Of a stretch of 64,000 nt of DNA, positions 1 through 11,544 are shown piece by piece. Origin of the DNA: Craterostigma plantagineum (Eukaryota > Streptophyta > Magnoliopsida > Lamiales > Linderniaceae). Location of the stretch: NCBI GenBank assembly GCA_027422505.1, contig JAPQWV010000411.1, positions 248,001 through 312,000 of the forward strand. Direction: 5' to 3'. A model generated the notes under the pieces. That model ran no database searches and was not told the DNA's origin. It saw only the letters and a list, made by a program, of their open reading frames with translations. Position 1 is the stretch's first letter; each line of letters begins with the position of its first letter. The translations under genes were made by a program, and so were the position numbers.

Positions 1-856
1 ACTTTGTTGATCAAGAACATCCCGATCACATCTATCGATTGGACAAAGCTCTCTACAGACTGAAACAAGCTCCACGTTCTTGGTATGATGTCTAGAGCGA
101 TTTTCTCGTGAAGTCTGGATTCATCTGAGGAACGATCGATACGACCCTCTTCATCCAATGGCAAGAAAAAGATGTGATGGTCGTCCAACTTTACGTCGAC
201 GACATCATATTCGGATCAACAAATCCATGGCTCTGCAAGAGATTTGGAGATTTAATGAAGAGGAAGTTTGAAATGAGTCACATGGGAGAGATGCAATTTT
301 TCTTGGGACTCCAAGTCAGCCTGAAGAAGTTCCATCAAGATCAGAGCAAGCGTCTTAACACTCCCATGTCACAAGATACAAGTTGGATGCCGATCCCACA
401 GGAAAAGCGGTCGACATCACACTCTATCACAGCATTATCGGCTCTCTTCTCTATCTCACCTCAAGCCAGCCGAATATTATGTTTGCTACCTGCCTCTGCA
501 CTCGTTCCAAGCCGACCCCAATGAATCCCACATGCTTGCGGTCAGACGGATCTTACGCTACCTCAAAGGCACCTTCACCCTAGGATTATGGTATCCTAAG
601 GGCACGAATTTCAATTAATCAGCTACACTGACACTGATTATGCAGGTTGTCGAATGGACTGGAAAAGCACCTTCGATGGTGCTCAATTTCTAGGCGAAAA
701 GCTGGTATACTGGTCATCAAATAAGCAGAACTGCATCTCAACATCGACGGCTGAGGCAGAATACGTCGCAGCGGCCAGCTGTTGCTCGCAAATGTTGTGG
801 ATGCGGACTCAGCTTTGCGATTATGGGTACAATCTAAATAATATACCTATTTAAAG
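1..856 (+). pseudogene. Copia family-B reverse transcriptase / RNase H fragment (left half)
   Basis: This is the 3' part of a Ty1/Copia pol gene. The end of the reverse transcriptase is visible, with the catalytic YVDDIIFG at about 192-215 and FFLGLQ near 298-315. The RNase H region follows, with QFLGEKLVYWSS and TAEAEYVAAASCC motifs at about 686-785. It is dead. There are in-frame stops near 95 and 128. A deletion after LGLQVS joins the RT directly to the KKFHQDQSK segment, which in related copies lies further downstream. Frame changes occur around 380-620. The reading frame is cut at about 851 in the motif NNIPIY by a family-A Copia element and resumes at 14652. The start of the gene lies outside the window. 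Confidence 0.9.
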
Positions 857-1151
857 TGTTGGTCCCGATTGCACCAAACAAGGAATCAAAGAGGCTTTGA
901 TGGAATGAAAAGGGAGAGTTCTCACCTTCAATTGTGTGTATTGTGTGAAAAATAGGGTTAGCGTTTTGATCTTTGATTACTTTCAAAAAGAGATGGTGAT
1001 GCCTTATATACCACATTAACCCTAGGTATATTAAGGCTCAAACACTAAAGATTAACTAATTACTTTCTAGTCTAAAGCACAAGCTAAAAGGATAATTACA
1101 AAATATAACACAAGACTTAAACTATTGACACAATCTATAAATATCCTAACA
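857..1151 (-). repeat. 3' LTR of Copia A1
   Basis: This 295-bp LTR runs, on the minus strand, from TGTTAGGATA to GACCAACA, with TGTT/AACA terminal inverted repeats. It matches the 5' LTR at 14370-14651 except for about ten substitutions by eye, one block of about 12 bp present only here (near 905-916), and a single-base indel. That is roughly 3-4 percent divergence and suggests a fairly recent insertion. Confidence 0.93.
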
Positions 1152-1164
1152 ATCTCCCCCTTTT
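1152..1164 (-). promoter_or_regulatory. Polypurine tract of Copia A1
   Basis: Read on the minus strand this is AAAAGGGGGAGAT, directly abutting the start of the 3' LTR. This is the expected position and composition of the plus-strand DNA primer. The same motif precedes the 3' LTRs of the B and C families in this window. Confidence 0.9.
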
Positions 1165-1210
1165 GTGTCAATTGTTGGGAGTCTTGGATCTTGGGCATTG
1201 TGATGGTGGA

Positions 1211-4200
1211 TTAGTGAGTGTGTGTTTCGCGAAGTCCTAGCTTGAACTCGAAGGCGAGGATATTCCTTAGAAGCACGATTCGATCAGCTATAGCATCAAT
1301 GAACTTCGCGAACTTGGATCGGCAGTGTGGGTCTTCTTCCGAAAGGATGCGGCAAATCCTCATGAGCTTGTCTTGGATGATGGTGAGTGTCCCATCCGAG
1401 AACTTTGCCACTTCGGAGCAACGTAGTAGCCTCATCTTTCACTTGTAATTCGAGTAGGCGACCGCCGGATCATCTCCGTCGATCACATCGCCCTCTCGAT
1501 AGTCGTCCGCATTCTTGAAAGATGGGCGAGTCAGGTTCACCTTCTTTAGGTTGTGCTCCACCGACATCTACAGATCGTGGGAGGCGAAGAATCTGACCTG
1601 TTGGAGCATACGTCGCTTGAGTGCCACATAACCCATCGTGACTGGTTCAGCCCGTACAAGATGTCGATAACTTCTGACGACGAGTCTGAACTGCTTCATG
1701 GATTCCAGCATGTTGTACAGAACACCTAGGCGCAGAAACTTGAAGTCCGCCTCGCTCACTTCACGGTAGTTCTCATCCTGCCTCATTACCGTGAACACTG
1801 GATAGTGGACACGTCCTTTCGACTCCTGGCGAAGGTCAGTGACTTTGCAGAGAGGGGCCCGATTCATTTCCAGAGCGATGTTTTCTTCATCGGACAGCGT
1901 CCGCTTTGTGCACTTGTGGCAAAGAAGGCTCCATCGGTAGCGCTTCTTCTTTTCCTCGCTCCAATTTTGGATGTTCATCAGCTCGTATTCATCGAAGACC
2001 GTGATGATCTGCTCCTTGCACCGCCAGATCCTCTTCCTGATCTCTTCTTGGAATGGTACGGTGATCTTCTTGTTTCCCACGGTGCTTCCGGTATATCCGC
2101 CGTGGGCACATCCGGTTGAGCAGCAGGAGCCTCAGCTTGCTGCGCTTGAAATTGTAGGATGTTCTCGAGCTCGGCGGGTTCAGCATCGTACTCCTCCCCG
2201 TTCTCGTCGTCTGCAGTGTTGATTAGCGTAAGAGATGCTTCCTTTAGCAGACGTCGAGCATTCTTCACCAACTTCCTGGTTGCTACTGCGTCGGCGGGTG
2301 TGTAACGCCACACATCATTGAAGATGTAGGCCTCGATCTCATTCTGCGCGCAGTAGAAGTCCTCGGGAGCCACGTTGGGGTCGGTATTGAGAGGGGTATG
2401 GCTGTGCAATGGTGAGGGTGTTGCGTCGGAGGAGTTTGTGGATTGTGGGGATGGTTGTGGTGGAGATTCTGGTGGCGGTTGAGGTGATGGTTTTGGCGAG
2501 GATGATTTGGGTGTCGGGTAGTGTAGATGTGGTGGTGGCCTCTAACGTCGATGTGATAGTTAGAGGTTCCGAGATGGTGGGTGGAGAAGGTGTGGTGGTG
2601 GTCTCTAACGCCGATGTGACTATTAGAGTTTCGGAGACGGTAGTAGGTGGTGGTGAGGGTGATTTGGCTAGTGACTCGGGGTTAATAGTGTGGGAGTCTT
2701 GGCTGGTGGGGTGTGAGGTTTCTGTTGCGGGCGTCGTTTCAGGTGCAGAGGAGGAAGGCGGCGTCGATTGCACGAGTCCTTGTGATTGTGAGCCTTGCTG
2801 CCTATTCTCCCCCTCGCGGCGATCTTGATCATCGTCTTGATCTTCGCGCCTGTTCCCGCTAGACTCACCTTGAGCGCGACAAGTCATTGGTTGAGTCATG
2901 ATTGCCTTCATTTGCTGTTCCTCCTCGTCGAGTTCCGTCATTGATTCGAATCCGGCTCTGAGAATGTAGAAGAGCTCCTTTGCGGAAATGGAGGAGAGAA
3001 CAGCTTCTGCGTTCACATGTTGCGGTGGTGGTGGCGTCTCCGGGGCCACACCTTTGCCTTTGTCGATGGTGGACGCATCGAGACGCGCGTAGACTTTATC
3101 GAGGATAGACGCCTCAAGAGTCTTTGCAAACTCTTGAAGACAAGCCTCTAGCGCGGTCTCGGAGACAAAATGGGGTAAGTTTAACAAGTTGGAATCACGA
3201 AGAAATCCAACTGACACCGAATCAGAGAAGATAGCCGATTGGCCGCCCGTTTGCACAGGACAGGAAAAGACGGGGTCACTAAGACTTCCCGTTGGCATCA
3301 TCGATGAGACAGACTCAAACGAATGATGGCCTAGGCTCACAGTTGTTTTGATGTTGGCCGTGCTAGGTCTTCCGCTCTTAGTCACAGAGACATCACCGAG
3401 CGTTCCGACTGAATCACAAAGACTCTGTAGTGCAGTAAAAGGTGTATGTGTCCTAGAAACGTATGAAATTATGGGGAGTGAGGGCACTAGACTCGATGTG
3501 ATTGAAGAGGATGCAGTCTGAGGCGAAGGACTGCTTGTTTCAACATCGACTATCTCCAAGTGGGATGTTGATGGCATACGTAGCTCCTCGTGGAATGAAA
3601 TATCTTCCTGTGGAGAGGAAGATAAGTGGATTGGTGTGGTTGTTTGCGTGGTTGAGCCAAATGCCACGTCTTCTACTCGGGAGGTGAACACATCACCTCC
3701 TGTACCTATGGGTTGGGCTGAGGAGGTCGATCGTGTTTTGTTTCGATCGACGCTCCGTGGGGTGGCTTACGTCATCCTCACACGACCGTTTTTCGGTACG
3801 CGGGTGAAAGAGGATGTGGCGCGACCCGATGACTTTTTAGAAGTGGTGGTGGGGTTTTGGCTAGTCCCGGGGTTAGGAGCAGTGGGGTTGGTCTGCTCCG
3901 TAGGGATAATGGATAGTGGACGGGGACTCTCGCGGAATGAAGCGGTGGAGGCGCGATAGGCTCGAACATGCGGGTTTGTCGAGTCGGCATAGGCGAGGAC
4001 TTCGTCTGGGATGATCATGGCGTGTCGATCTTCGCCATAGTATTTTTCATGGTGAATTTCTCGACGACGGGAATTATGAAGTGCTCACTCGCCGGGCGGA
4101 TGCGGATGTTGGTGGAGAACAGGCGGAAGTGTTTGATGATCGCTGGGAGCCACCGCATGTAAGGTACGAAGCGATTTTTGACGTCCTTGGCGACTTCCTG

Positions 4201-4908
4201 ATCGCGACGTTGAATCATGGAGATGAGATCCATCCATATTATCTCAGCGTAGTTGCACTTGCGGTTGTGGGCGATGCCGGTTAGGATGGTAAGGATTTGG
4301 TGGTTGCCGCGGTCCTGACCAGCATGCTTCCCTGACATGCATTTGTTCAGCAGTAGGTGCAGTGTTCGCCAGGGTTGAGGTAGATTGCGTGTGGTGACTT
4401 CACTGAGAACAAGTGGGCCCTTCTTCTTCTTGTTTTCTGGTTGATAGCCCAATCTGTCGATGTCTTCAATAAGTTGTTCGTGCGTCGGTAGTGGATCGTA
4501 GGGTGAGTAGACAGGGAGTTGGAGTACTTCTTGGACAATCTTGCGGGTGAGGACTACTGTTTCTTGATCGATTTCGGCGGACATTGCTGAAGCGAGGTAG
4601 TGTGGTCCAGCAATCTGCAGTGTGTGCCAGAACTGCTGGAGGTAGACTTGCGCTTCTGGCTCGCCATGAGTGAGGGCGTGTCGGAGGGGATGCCCTTTGA
4701 GGATCTCTATGATGATGGTAGCATCGCACCGGAAGTTGTCCAAATCCACCATGTGGTTGTTTGGTATCAAGGCAGCCCATCGACTTGTTGGGAATACCTG
4801 CTCGATCGGTGGAACGTACGTCAGTGTATTGAGTTCGATGCGAGCGACGTCCCTTTGAATTGCGGCAGCCTCAAGTGCTTCAAGTGCTTCTCGGTTTGTG
4901 TTAGTCAT
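1211..4908 (-). pseudogene. Env-position ORF of Copia A1 (broken), function unknown
   Basis: This is a long ORF between pol and the 3' LTR, where retroviral env would sit. The most likely start is the ATG at 4908, giving MTNTNREALEALEAAAIQRD, because a splice-acceptor-like sequence ends two bases upstream. The conserved N-terminal part includes LDNFRCDATIIIEILKGHPL and VYLQQFWHTLQ and is shared with the B-family copies at 20750, 38481 and 44885. It is followed by a long Ser/Thr/Pro-rich, low-complexity middle (about 3690-2400) and an acidic and basic C-terminal part rich in helix-forming residues (2409-1211). No transmembrane helix or signal peptide is evident, so 'env' describes position only. 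Frame changes occur near 4015, 3767-3691, 2400, 2000 and 1500, so it cannot make one protein as it stands. Proteins of this kind occur downstream of Copia pol in several asterid genomes, to my knowledge without an assigned function. Confidence 0.75.
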
Positions 4909-6929
4909 ATCTGTGCTCGACAGAAAACGTACCATGATTAGTACAGACTAAATTGCGAGAAGATGGATTATAAGTAAGTCATGGGTGAAACAATAAAACG
5001 AAGCATAAAAGTGCCCAAAATCGTAAAGATAAAAGTAAAATTAACATTAAAGCTAATTTAGAGTCCTTTTGAAGTAAAGTTGTTAAAATTGAATGATGGT
5101 CAGGTAATGGCGAGTTTCGACAATTTTCGACATAGGCAAGCCGAGAGAAATTTTCGCAGATATTGTAAAAATTCGCATGTAGTGTTAAATTTTCGCAAGT
5201 AGTGGAAAATTTTCGCAGATTATGGAATTTCACAAGTTATAAAAATTTTCGCATGTAATGGAAATTTCGCATTCTGAGTAAAGTTTCGCATGTAGTGGGA
5301 AATTTTCGCATTCATGTTATCCAAGAATTTTCGCATGTAATGGGAAATTTTGCAAATTATCACACATAAACAAGTCGAGAGAAAATATTCGCATTTAGAG
5401 CGAAATTTCGCATGTAGTGGAAGATTTTCGCATGTAGTGGAATATTGTTGCAAGTTATGGAATTTCATAAGATATCCAAAAATTTTCTTGGTTAAAATAT
5501 TTTCTCAAGAGGTATTAAAATTTTTCCGCAAGTAGAGAAATTTTCGCATGTAGAGAAATTTTCACAAGTAGAGGAATTTTCGCAAGTAGAGGAATTTTCG
5601 CAAGTGATATGAAAGTTTCGCGGAGTGTTAAAGCTTTGAAGAAAATCTGCTCAAGTGATAAAATTTCTCGGGTTGAAATTTCTCTGTTTGACAAGTGAAG
5701 AGAAATATCTCGGATTGACAATTTTCTGAGATTGAGAAAGTTTCGTGATCCGCGAAAAGATGATGCATGTAAGGGTTGAGAAACTACTGAACCACTGTAG
5801 CTGCGAAAGAATTGATCGGCATGGATCCGAGAAAATTTTAAGTTTATGGATTGAGAAATTTTTGGGTCACTGTGGTTGCGAAATAGTGAAGATGCGAAAA
5901 GATGTAATATGAAGTGAGGTGTATGAAATTTCGCGGGGCGTGACTTCACTGTAGCAGTGAAAAAAATTTAACGTAAGGGAAAAAAAAAATTCTCGGATGA
6001 AAGCTTTCGCGGGACTTCAGTCACTGTAGCAGCGAAAATCCATCGTTAAAGTATTTTTTCTGAAAAATTTTCTCGGCGAAGAACACTGTACGAAACGACG
6101 CTATAATTTTTGCCTTAGAACCACTCAAATCTTAACCAAAATGCAATAAACTGGACTCAATCGACTCGTAATTGGATGGGCAATACACATTTGGGGGTTT
6201 AAACACCACAATCCTAACATGCGTCCGAATTAAAGCCGAGAAAAATTAATTTTAAACCTAAACAAAAATAAAAACGGGGCAAAAACAGAGTAATCGAACG
6301 GGAATTGGTTTATTTGCGATGTATTCATACCGAAAAGCTGATTTTGACGACGAAGTGCGCAGATAAACGGATTGTGAATGCAGATTTGAAGAAGACGATG
6401 ACGTGCGGCGTTGAGAAATTTTCGAAGAGTAAGGTGCGAAATTTTTGAATTTTTCTCGGGAATTTGTAAGGTTGTGAGAGAAGTGAAGTGTTTTGGGGTT
6501 TTGTGGCTGTTCATGCGAGTTTTGAGTTAATGGGCTGAAATTCACGGGCTTGGTCAAAGTTGGGTCCTGGGCCGAATTTCTCGGGCTTGGTCAAAATTGG
6601 GTCCAATTGGTGTTCAATTGGTCCAATTTTGACTCCGTTTTGACCAAAATTTAAAATTTCAACCAAAAATTCACTTGGTCCAATTTTGACTTTGTTTGAC
6701 CAAAATTCGAAATTTGAACCCAAATTTTTTAAATTTTTTTTTAAAAAAATAGGCAAAATCAGGAACTCCCCCTTAATCTAAAACTCCCTTTTTAAATAAA
6801 GAATAAGCAGAAACTCCCCCTTAATCGAAATCTCCCCCTTAAGAGACATAATTCAGAAGACACATAGAAAATGGGGTAAAGTGAAAATAAATATGTATAC
6901 TTTATCAAAGTTTATGTAGGGTCGATTGA
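4909..6929 (-). other. Pol to env-ORF spacer of Copia A1
   Basis: Non-coding spacer inside A1. It is strongly AT-rich and built from many degenerate short repeats around TTTTCGCATGTAGTGGAAA (especially 5150-5620) and GAAATTTCTCGG-like words. A stretch at 6540-6730 repeats TTGGTCCAATTTTGACT-like words. Short purine runs next to CTCCCCCTTAA at about 6760-6845 (minus strand AAGGGGGAG) look like secondary polypurine tracts. Open frames here have no recognisable domain. A splice acceptor lies at its end (4911-4930). Confidence 0.7.
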
Positions 6930-8936
6930 TCACAACGGAAGATTCAACATGCCCAACATAGTCACAAGGTGTTGGAATCGTTTGACGTCCAACGGTTTTG
7001 TGAAAATGTCGGCCAATTGATCTTCGGTAGTGACGTAATGCAATTCAATCGTCCATTGTTCGACATGTTCTTTGATGAAGTGGTGACGAATATCTATGTG
7101 TTTCGTTCTCGAGTGATGTATCGGATTACTTGTCATCGCAATCGCACTCTTCGAGTCACAATAAATGGGAATCTTATCAACATGAAAATTAAAATCTCGT
7201 AGTTGGGTTCTCATCCACAAAAGCTGTGAACAACAACTAGCGGCGGCGACATTTCTGCCTCCGTCGACGAAGTTGAGACACAGTTTTGTTTTCGAGAAGA
7301 CCAACTTACGAGTTTACCGCCCAAAAAGTGTGCAGCTTCAGAGGTGCTTTTCCGATCCATCTTGCATCCTGCATAATCCGAGTCAGAGAATCCAACCAGT
7401 TTCAAGTCCGATCGAGTGGGGTACCAACCCAGATTGGGTGTTCCTTTGAGATAGCGGAGAATCCTTTTGACAGCAGTGAGATGGGATTCCTTAGGTGTGG
7501 CCTGAAAACGAGCGCAGATTCCTGTCGAGAGAACGATATCCGGTCGACTAGCAGTGAGGTACAGAAGAGAGCCTATTATCCCACGATAGACGGTTTGGTC
7601 AACGGGAGCACCAATGGTCCGCGTCAGGTCGGCCAGAGGGAGACATAGGTGTAGCAGCAGTCTTAGCATCCTTCATTCCATATTTCTCGAGGATGTCATG
7701 GATGTATTTGGACTGGTTGATGAAGATTCCGTCGGGGAGTTACTTTATTTGAAGACCAAGAAAGAAACTCAGCTCGCCCATCATACTTATTTCGAACTTC
7801 TCCTTCATCAATTCTGCGAACTCTTCACACAGTTGTGGTTTAGTCGATCCAAAAATGATGTCATCGACATAAATCTGTACAATCATGATGTCCGGTCCAT
7901 TCCGCTTGGTGAAGAGAGTTGTATCCAGAGATCCTTTCTTGAATCCCGACTGAACAAGGAAGTCTGAAAGGACGTCATACCAAGCTCGAGGAGCCGGTTT
8001 TAGTCCGTAGAGAGCCTTGTATAGTCGATATACGTGATGAGGAAACTCTTCTCTCAAGAACCCTTCAGGTTGATTAACGTACACTTCTTCTTTGAGAAAT
8101 CCATTCAGAAATGCAGTCTTCACGTCCATTTGGTAGACTTTGAAGTTCTTGTGAGCAGCAAAGGCAAGAAAGATTCGTATAGCTCCGATCCTGGCAACAG
8201 GGGCGAAAGTTTCATCGTAGTCGATGCCTTCTTGTTGATTATACCCCTTAGCCACAAGTCTTGCTTTATTGCGGATGACAACACCGTCTTCATCGCTTTT
8301 GTTCTTGAAGATCCACTTCGTGCTGATAATGGATCTTTTGTGAGGGCGTGGTATGAGTTCCCAAACTTGTAAACGTTAGAACTGATTTATTTCCTTCTGC
8401 ATTGCAATCAGCCAATCAGGATCATTGAGAGCTTCAGCTACTCGTGATGGTTTGGCTTGACTGAGATAGCAAGCGAACAGACTTTCATTCATCGTAGCCG
8501 AATGCGTCGATACACCGGATGTGGGATCTCCAATAATCTGATCCGTAGGATGAGAGCGAGCCCAAAGTGGTACATTGGTCTGTGAGGAGCTAGCTGTATT
8601 TGTGTCGATTAGAGGCTCATTAGATTGGGGTCCAGTGTTCGAAGAAGAGATCTCAACCATAGTAGATTGAGAGGGTTCGTCATCAGGATCAGCAATGTTC
8701 CCAGGGTTGGGTAAAATGTCGTCTTCGTTGAGATTGAGATCATCCAAGTTTGGAGGGACGACATGATCGCCGATTGCCGGTGGTGTAGGTGGGTTGGGTG
8801 CAGCGGTAGGTTGAGTGGTGGCGACGGGAGTCTTGGGGACTGGATAGAAGTACTCGAAGAGCAGATCGAGATTCAGTTCGCCAGAGTTGACCTCAGATGA
8901 GGAAGTTCCCGTCGATGAAGGTTGACCTTTTGTCAA
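6930..8936 (-). pseudogene. Copia A1 pol: linker, reverse transcriptase and RNase H
   Basis: The linker from 8936 to 8376 is acidic and Pro/Ser/Asn-rich and ends with the conserved EALNDPDWLIAMQKEINQF lead-in to Copia RT. The RT follows in another frame and shows [38 protein letters not shown] and the catalytic IYVDDIIFG (near 7870). RNase H follows (7669-6930) with GIIGSLLYLTASRPDI, DYAGCKMDRKSTS and SRTKHIDIRHHFIK, ending in DQLADIFTKPLD and MLGMLNLPL. Frames change near 8376, 7740, 7650 and 7230, so the polyprotein is broken although each catalytic block is still readable. It makes the cDNA copy and degrades template RNA when intact. Confidence 0.9.
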
Positions 8937-10252
8937 CAGAAGACTTGGTTCTGGACTGATATGAACAGAAGCATGAGGTCGCCTTCACTTTCGTCAAAGG
9001 TGACATTTGTGCTCTCTATGACTGATCGTTTCTCCTTAAGATAGACTCTGTATGCCTTCGAGTTCAGCGAATATCCAACAAAGATGCCTTCAAGTGCTTT
9101 TGGATCGAGCTTCCCAAGATGTTGGCGATCATTGGCAACAAAACATCGGCAACCGAAGATCCTTAGATAAGATATATCAGGGATACGACGGTTATTCAGC
9201 ATCTCGTATGGGGTGCGGTTGAATCTCTTGTGGATGGAGGCCCGGTTCTGCGTGTAGCAAGCCGTTTGAATAGCTTTACCCCAAAGAGAGTGAGGAAGGC
9301 CGGATTGGATGAGGAGAGTCCTAGCTGCTTCGACTAGTGTCCTATTCTTACGCTCAACGACACCATTCTGTTCCGGTGTCTTCACAGCTGAGAACTGGTG
9401 GGTGATGCCCTGAGTGGTATAGAAATCACTGAGCTTCTTGTTCTTAAACTCAGTTCTGTTGTCTGTTCTGATAATCCGAACCTTCTGTTGATGAAGAGTT
9501 TGGGACGTAACAACAAACTCGATGATTACATCAGGAACTTCATCCTTTGTACGAGCGAGTTTCGTCCAGGTGTAGCGTGAGTAATCGTCGACAATCACAA
9601 GAATATACCGTCTTCCTCCGAGTGTAGCCGTAGGCATTGGGCCACATAGATCCATGTGTAAGAGCTCGAAGATGAGCTTAGAGGACGGTGTTTCCTTGGA
9701 GATGTGAGACGAGCGCTTCATCTTCCCCAATTCGCAGGCAGAGCAGAGGTGTTCCTTATGATAGGACAGCTGGGGTAGACCGTTGACGAGTTTATTCTGA
9801 CGTAGTTTGTTGATAGTCTTGAAATTGAGATGTGACAGACGCCGGTGCCATAGATCGTTCAACTTGGGTGCAGCACGAGAGAGAAGGCATATTGGTCAAG
9901 AGGTCGTAAGATTGAGTACGTAGAGGTGAGACGTGCGTGTTCCAGAAAGAAGAGGCAGTCCCGAGGCATCGATAATGCTGCAGATGTCAGATTCGAAGAG
10001 AACCTTGTATCTTTTGTCGCAGAAATGACCAATGCTGAAGAGATTGTAGCTTAAACCCTCGACGTAAGAGATGACATTGATCGTCAGTTTGTCATGGATG
10101 AGATCGCCAGTTCTGAGAATTGGCGCCATTTGACTGTTTCCGAAGGAGACCCTTCCGAGATAGCGCTCGGAGAAGTTGCTCAACAGCTCCTTGTTCCCCG
10201 TCATGTGTGTGGAGCAACCTGAGTCTAGATACCACACATGACAGACCTGCAA
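8937..10252 (-). pseudogene. Copia A1 pol: aspartic protease and integrase
   Basis: The protease active site is WYLDSGCSTHMTG (near 10230-10190) and the domain runs to about 9896. A Gag-pre-integrase zinc-binding segment follows, with LWHRRLSHLNF and the downstream cysteines in HLCSACELGKMKRSSH. The integrase core shows its first Asp in MDLCGPMPTATLGG (near 9650), the second in RTDNRTEF (near 9470) and the Glu in PEQNGVVERKNRTL (near 9370), so the D-D-E triad is present. The usual RTDNGTEF glycine is Arg here. The C-terminal part contains YLRIFGCRCFVAN and GIFVGYSLNSKAYRVY. The frame breaks between protease and integrase near 9880 and at the integrase end near 8935. Confidence 0.9.
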
Positions 10253-10461
10253 TCATCAACGAACGTTGGGTCCCCATTTACGGACGGGACCTTCTTGTGA
10301 TACAAGTAAAATTTTTATGCGCTTAACGGGAAATGTGGGGTCTAAATCAGGTTGCGCTAGATCTAATTTAGATTTCCCGTCGTGATATGTTTGATGGGGA
10401 GAGATTACGGTTTTTCTAACCCATATTTGCCTAACGTGTGCTTGCATGTACGGTGCCTTAT

Positions 10462-11544
10462 TCATGAATTTGGTTGTTGCTGTCGTCCTTCGATTTTAGT
10501 CGTCTGTTGCTTGCGAGCAGTAGGTGACTTTGTATTTAGCGTCGGAAGGCGTTTTCGCTTAACCGTAGGCTTAGACGAACTGGGAGAACGCAATGGCGTC
10601 GTAGGGGAGGATCGCTTGCTTGGTCGGAGTGTTGCGTGTTCGTGTGCTTCATATTCATGAAAGCGTGGAAGAATAAAGTCATTGCAGCAACACATTGACA
10701 TAAGTTTGGCAAAGGAAAGATAAGTTTTGGCAACATCATTGTCTACGTCCTTAAGATATTGGGATTCAGTACATAAAGAGGAAAGACGAATATAGGATGG
10801 TCTTTTCTTCTTGTCATCGAAGAGCGGGTTTTCCTTTATTTCAAACGAACTCCCTTCCAGAGACGTCGAACTCACATTCCCTGTATCCATAAGAATACGA
10901 GAGTTAGTGTTAGAACAAGTTTCAGCTTCAGGAGTCATCTTTGCCGTCCTCTTACATTTACATGTTTGAGAATAGGGTACTTGACTCGACGTAGAGGGTT
11001 TGTTCGTATTGTGAAATTGCTCTAGGGTAAAGATTTTGCTAAGTAGATCATCTCGCTCCTTTGCAAAGGCTTTCCGCTCTAATTCTAGGGTTCGTTCTAG
11101 TTCTGCTGTGACCAGAAGTTTCTCTGGGATATAGATGCGAGAAAGTGCTTCTCGGATGGCAATTTCCTGTTCTTCGGTTGGGAATTGAGTCTTGATGTCC
11201 TCAGAGAGTGAAGGTTTTTTAGTCTTATAACTAGCATCCAATTCTGTGTAGTCGTACGCGATTTCCGCCCAAAGAATGTTCTGTTCCCTCTTTTCTTCCG
11301 AAAGGACAACGGAGGAGGATCTTACAAATGGCATGAGCTGTGAGGGAGTACCCTTCCTCGTTTGTAGGAATGCTGTACTGTACATGTTATACCTTTTAAC
11401 CAGTAACGGCGTTGGATCACAGTTGCTGGCTAGGCCGATTCCCATCCGGGCGTCGTAGAATTCTGTTTCAACTGGTTGATTTAATAGGCATAAGATGCGT
11501 GCGTTTTTGTTTCTAAGGTGAAGTTGCTCTTCAAGTTCTTTCAC
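10462..11544 (-). pseudogene. Copia A1 gag-pol spacer: charged coiled-coil region
   Basis: This 360-codon open stretch lies between the gag zinc knuckle and the protease. The first part is rich in Glu, Lys and Leu (KELEEQLHLRNK, LERTLELERKAFAKERDDLL) and looks like coiled coil. The second part is Ser/Thr/Lys/Arg-rich and basic (PTVKRKRLPTLNTKSP). The block around AYDYTELDASYKTKKPSLS aligns by eye with the family-B remnant at 16865-16920, which shows it belongs to the element. A one-base frame change at about 11544 separates it from the upstream gag part, and it is out of frame with the protease at 10252. Long coiled-coil gag extensions are known in Sirevirus-like Copia elements. Confidence 0.8.
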
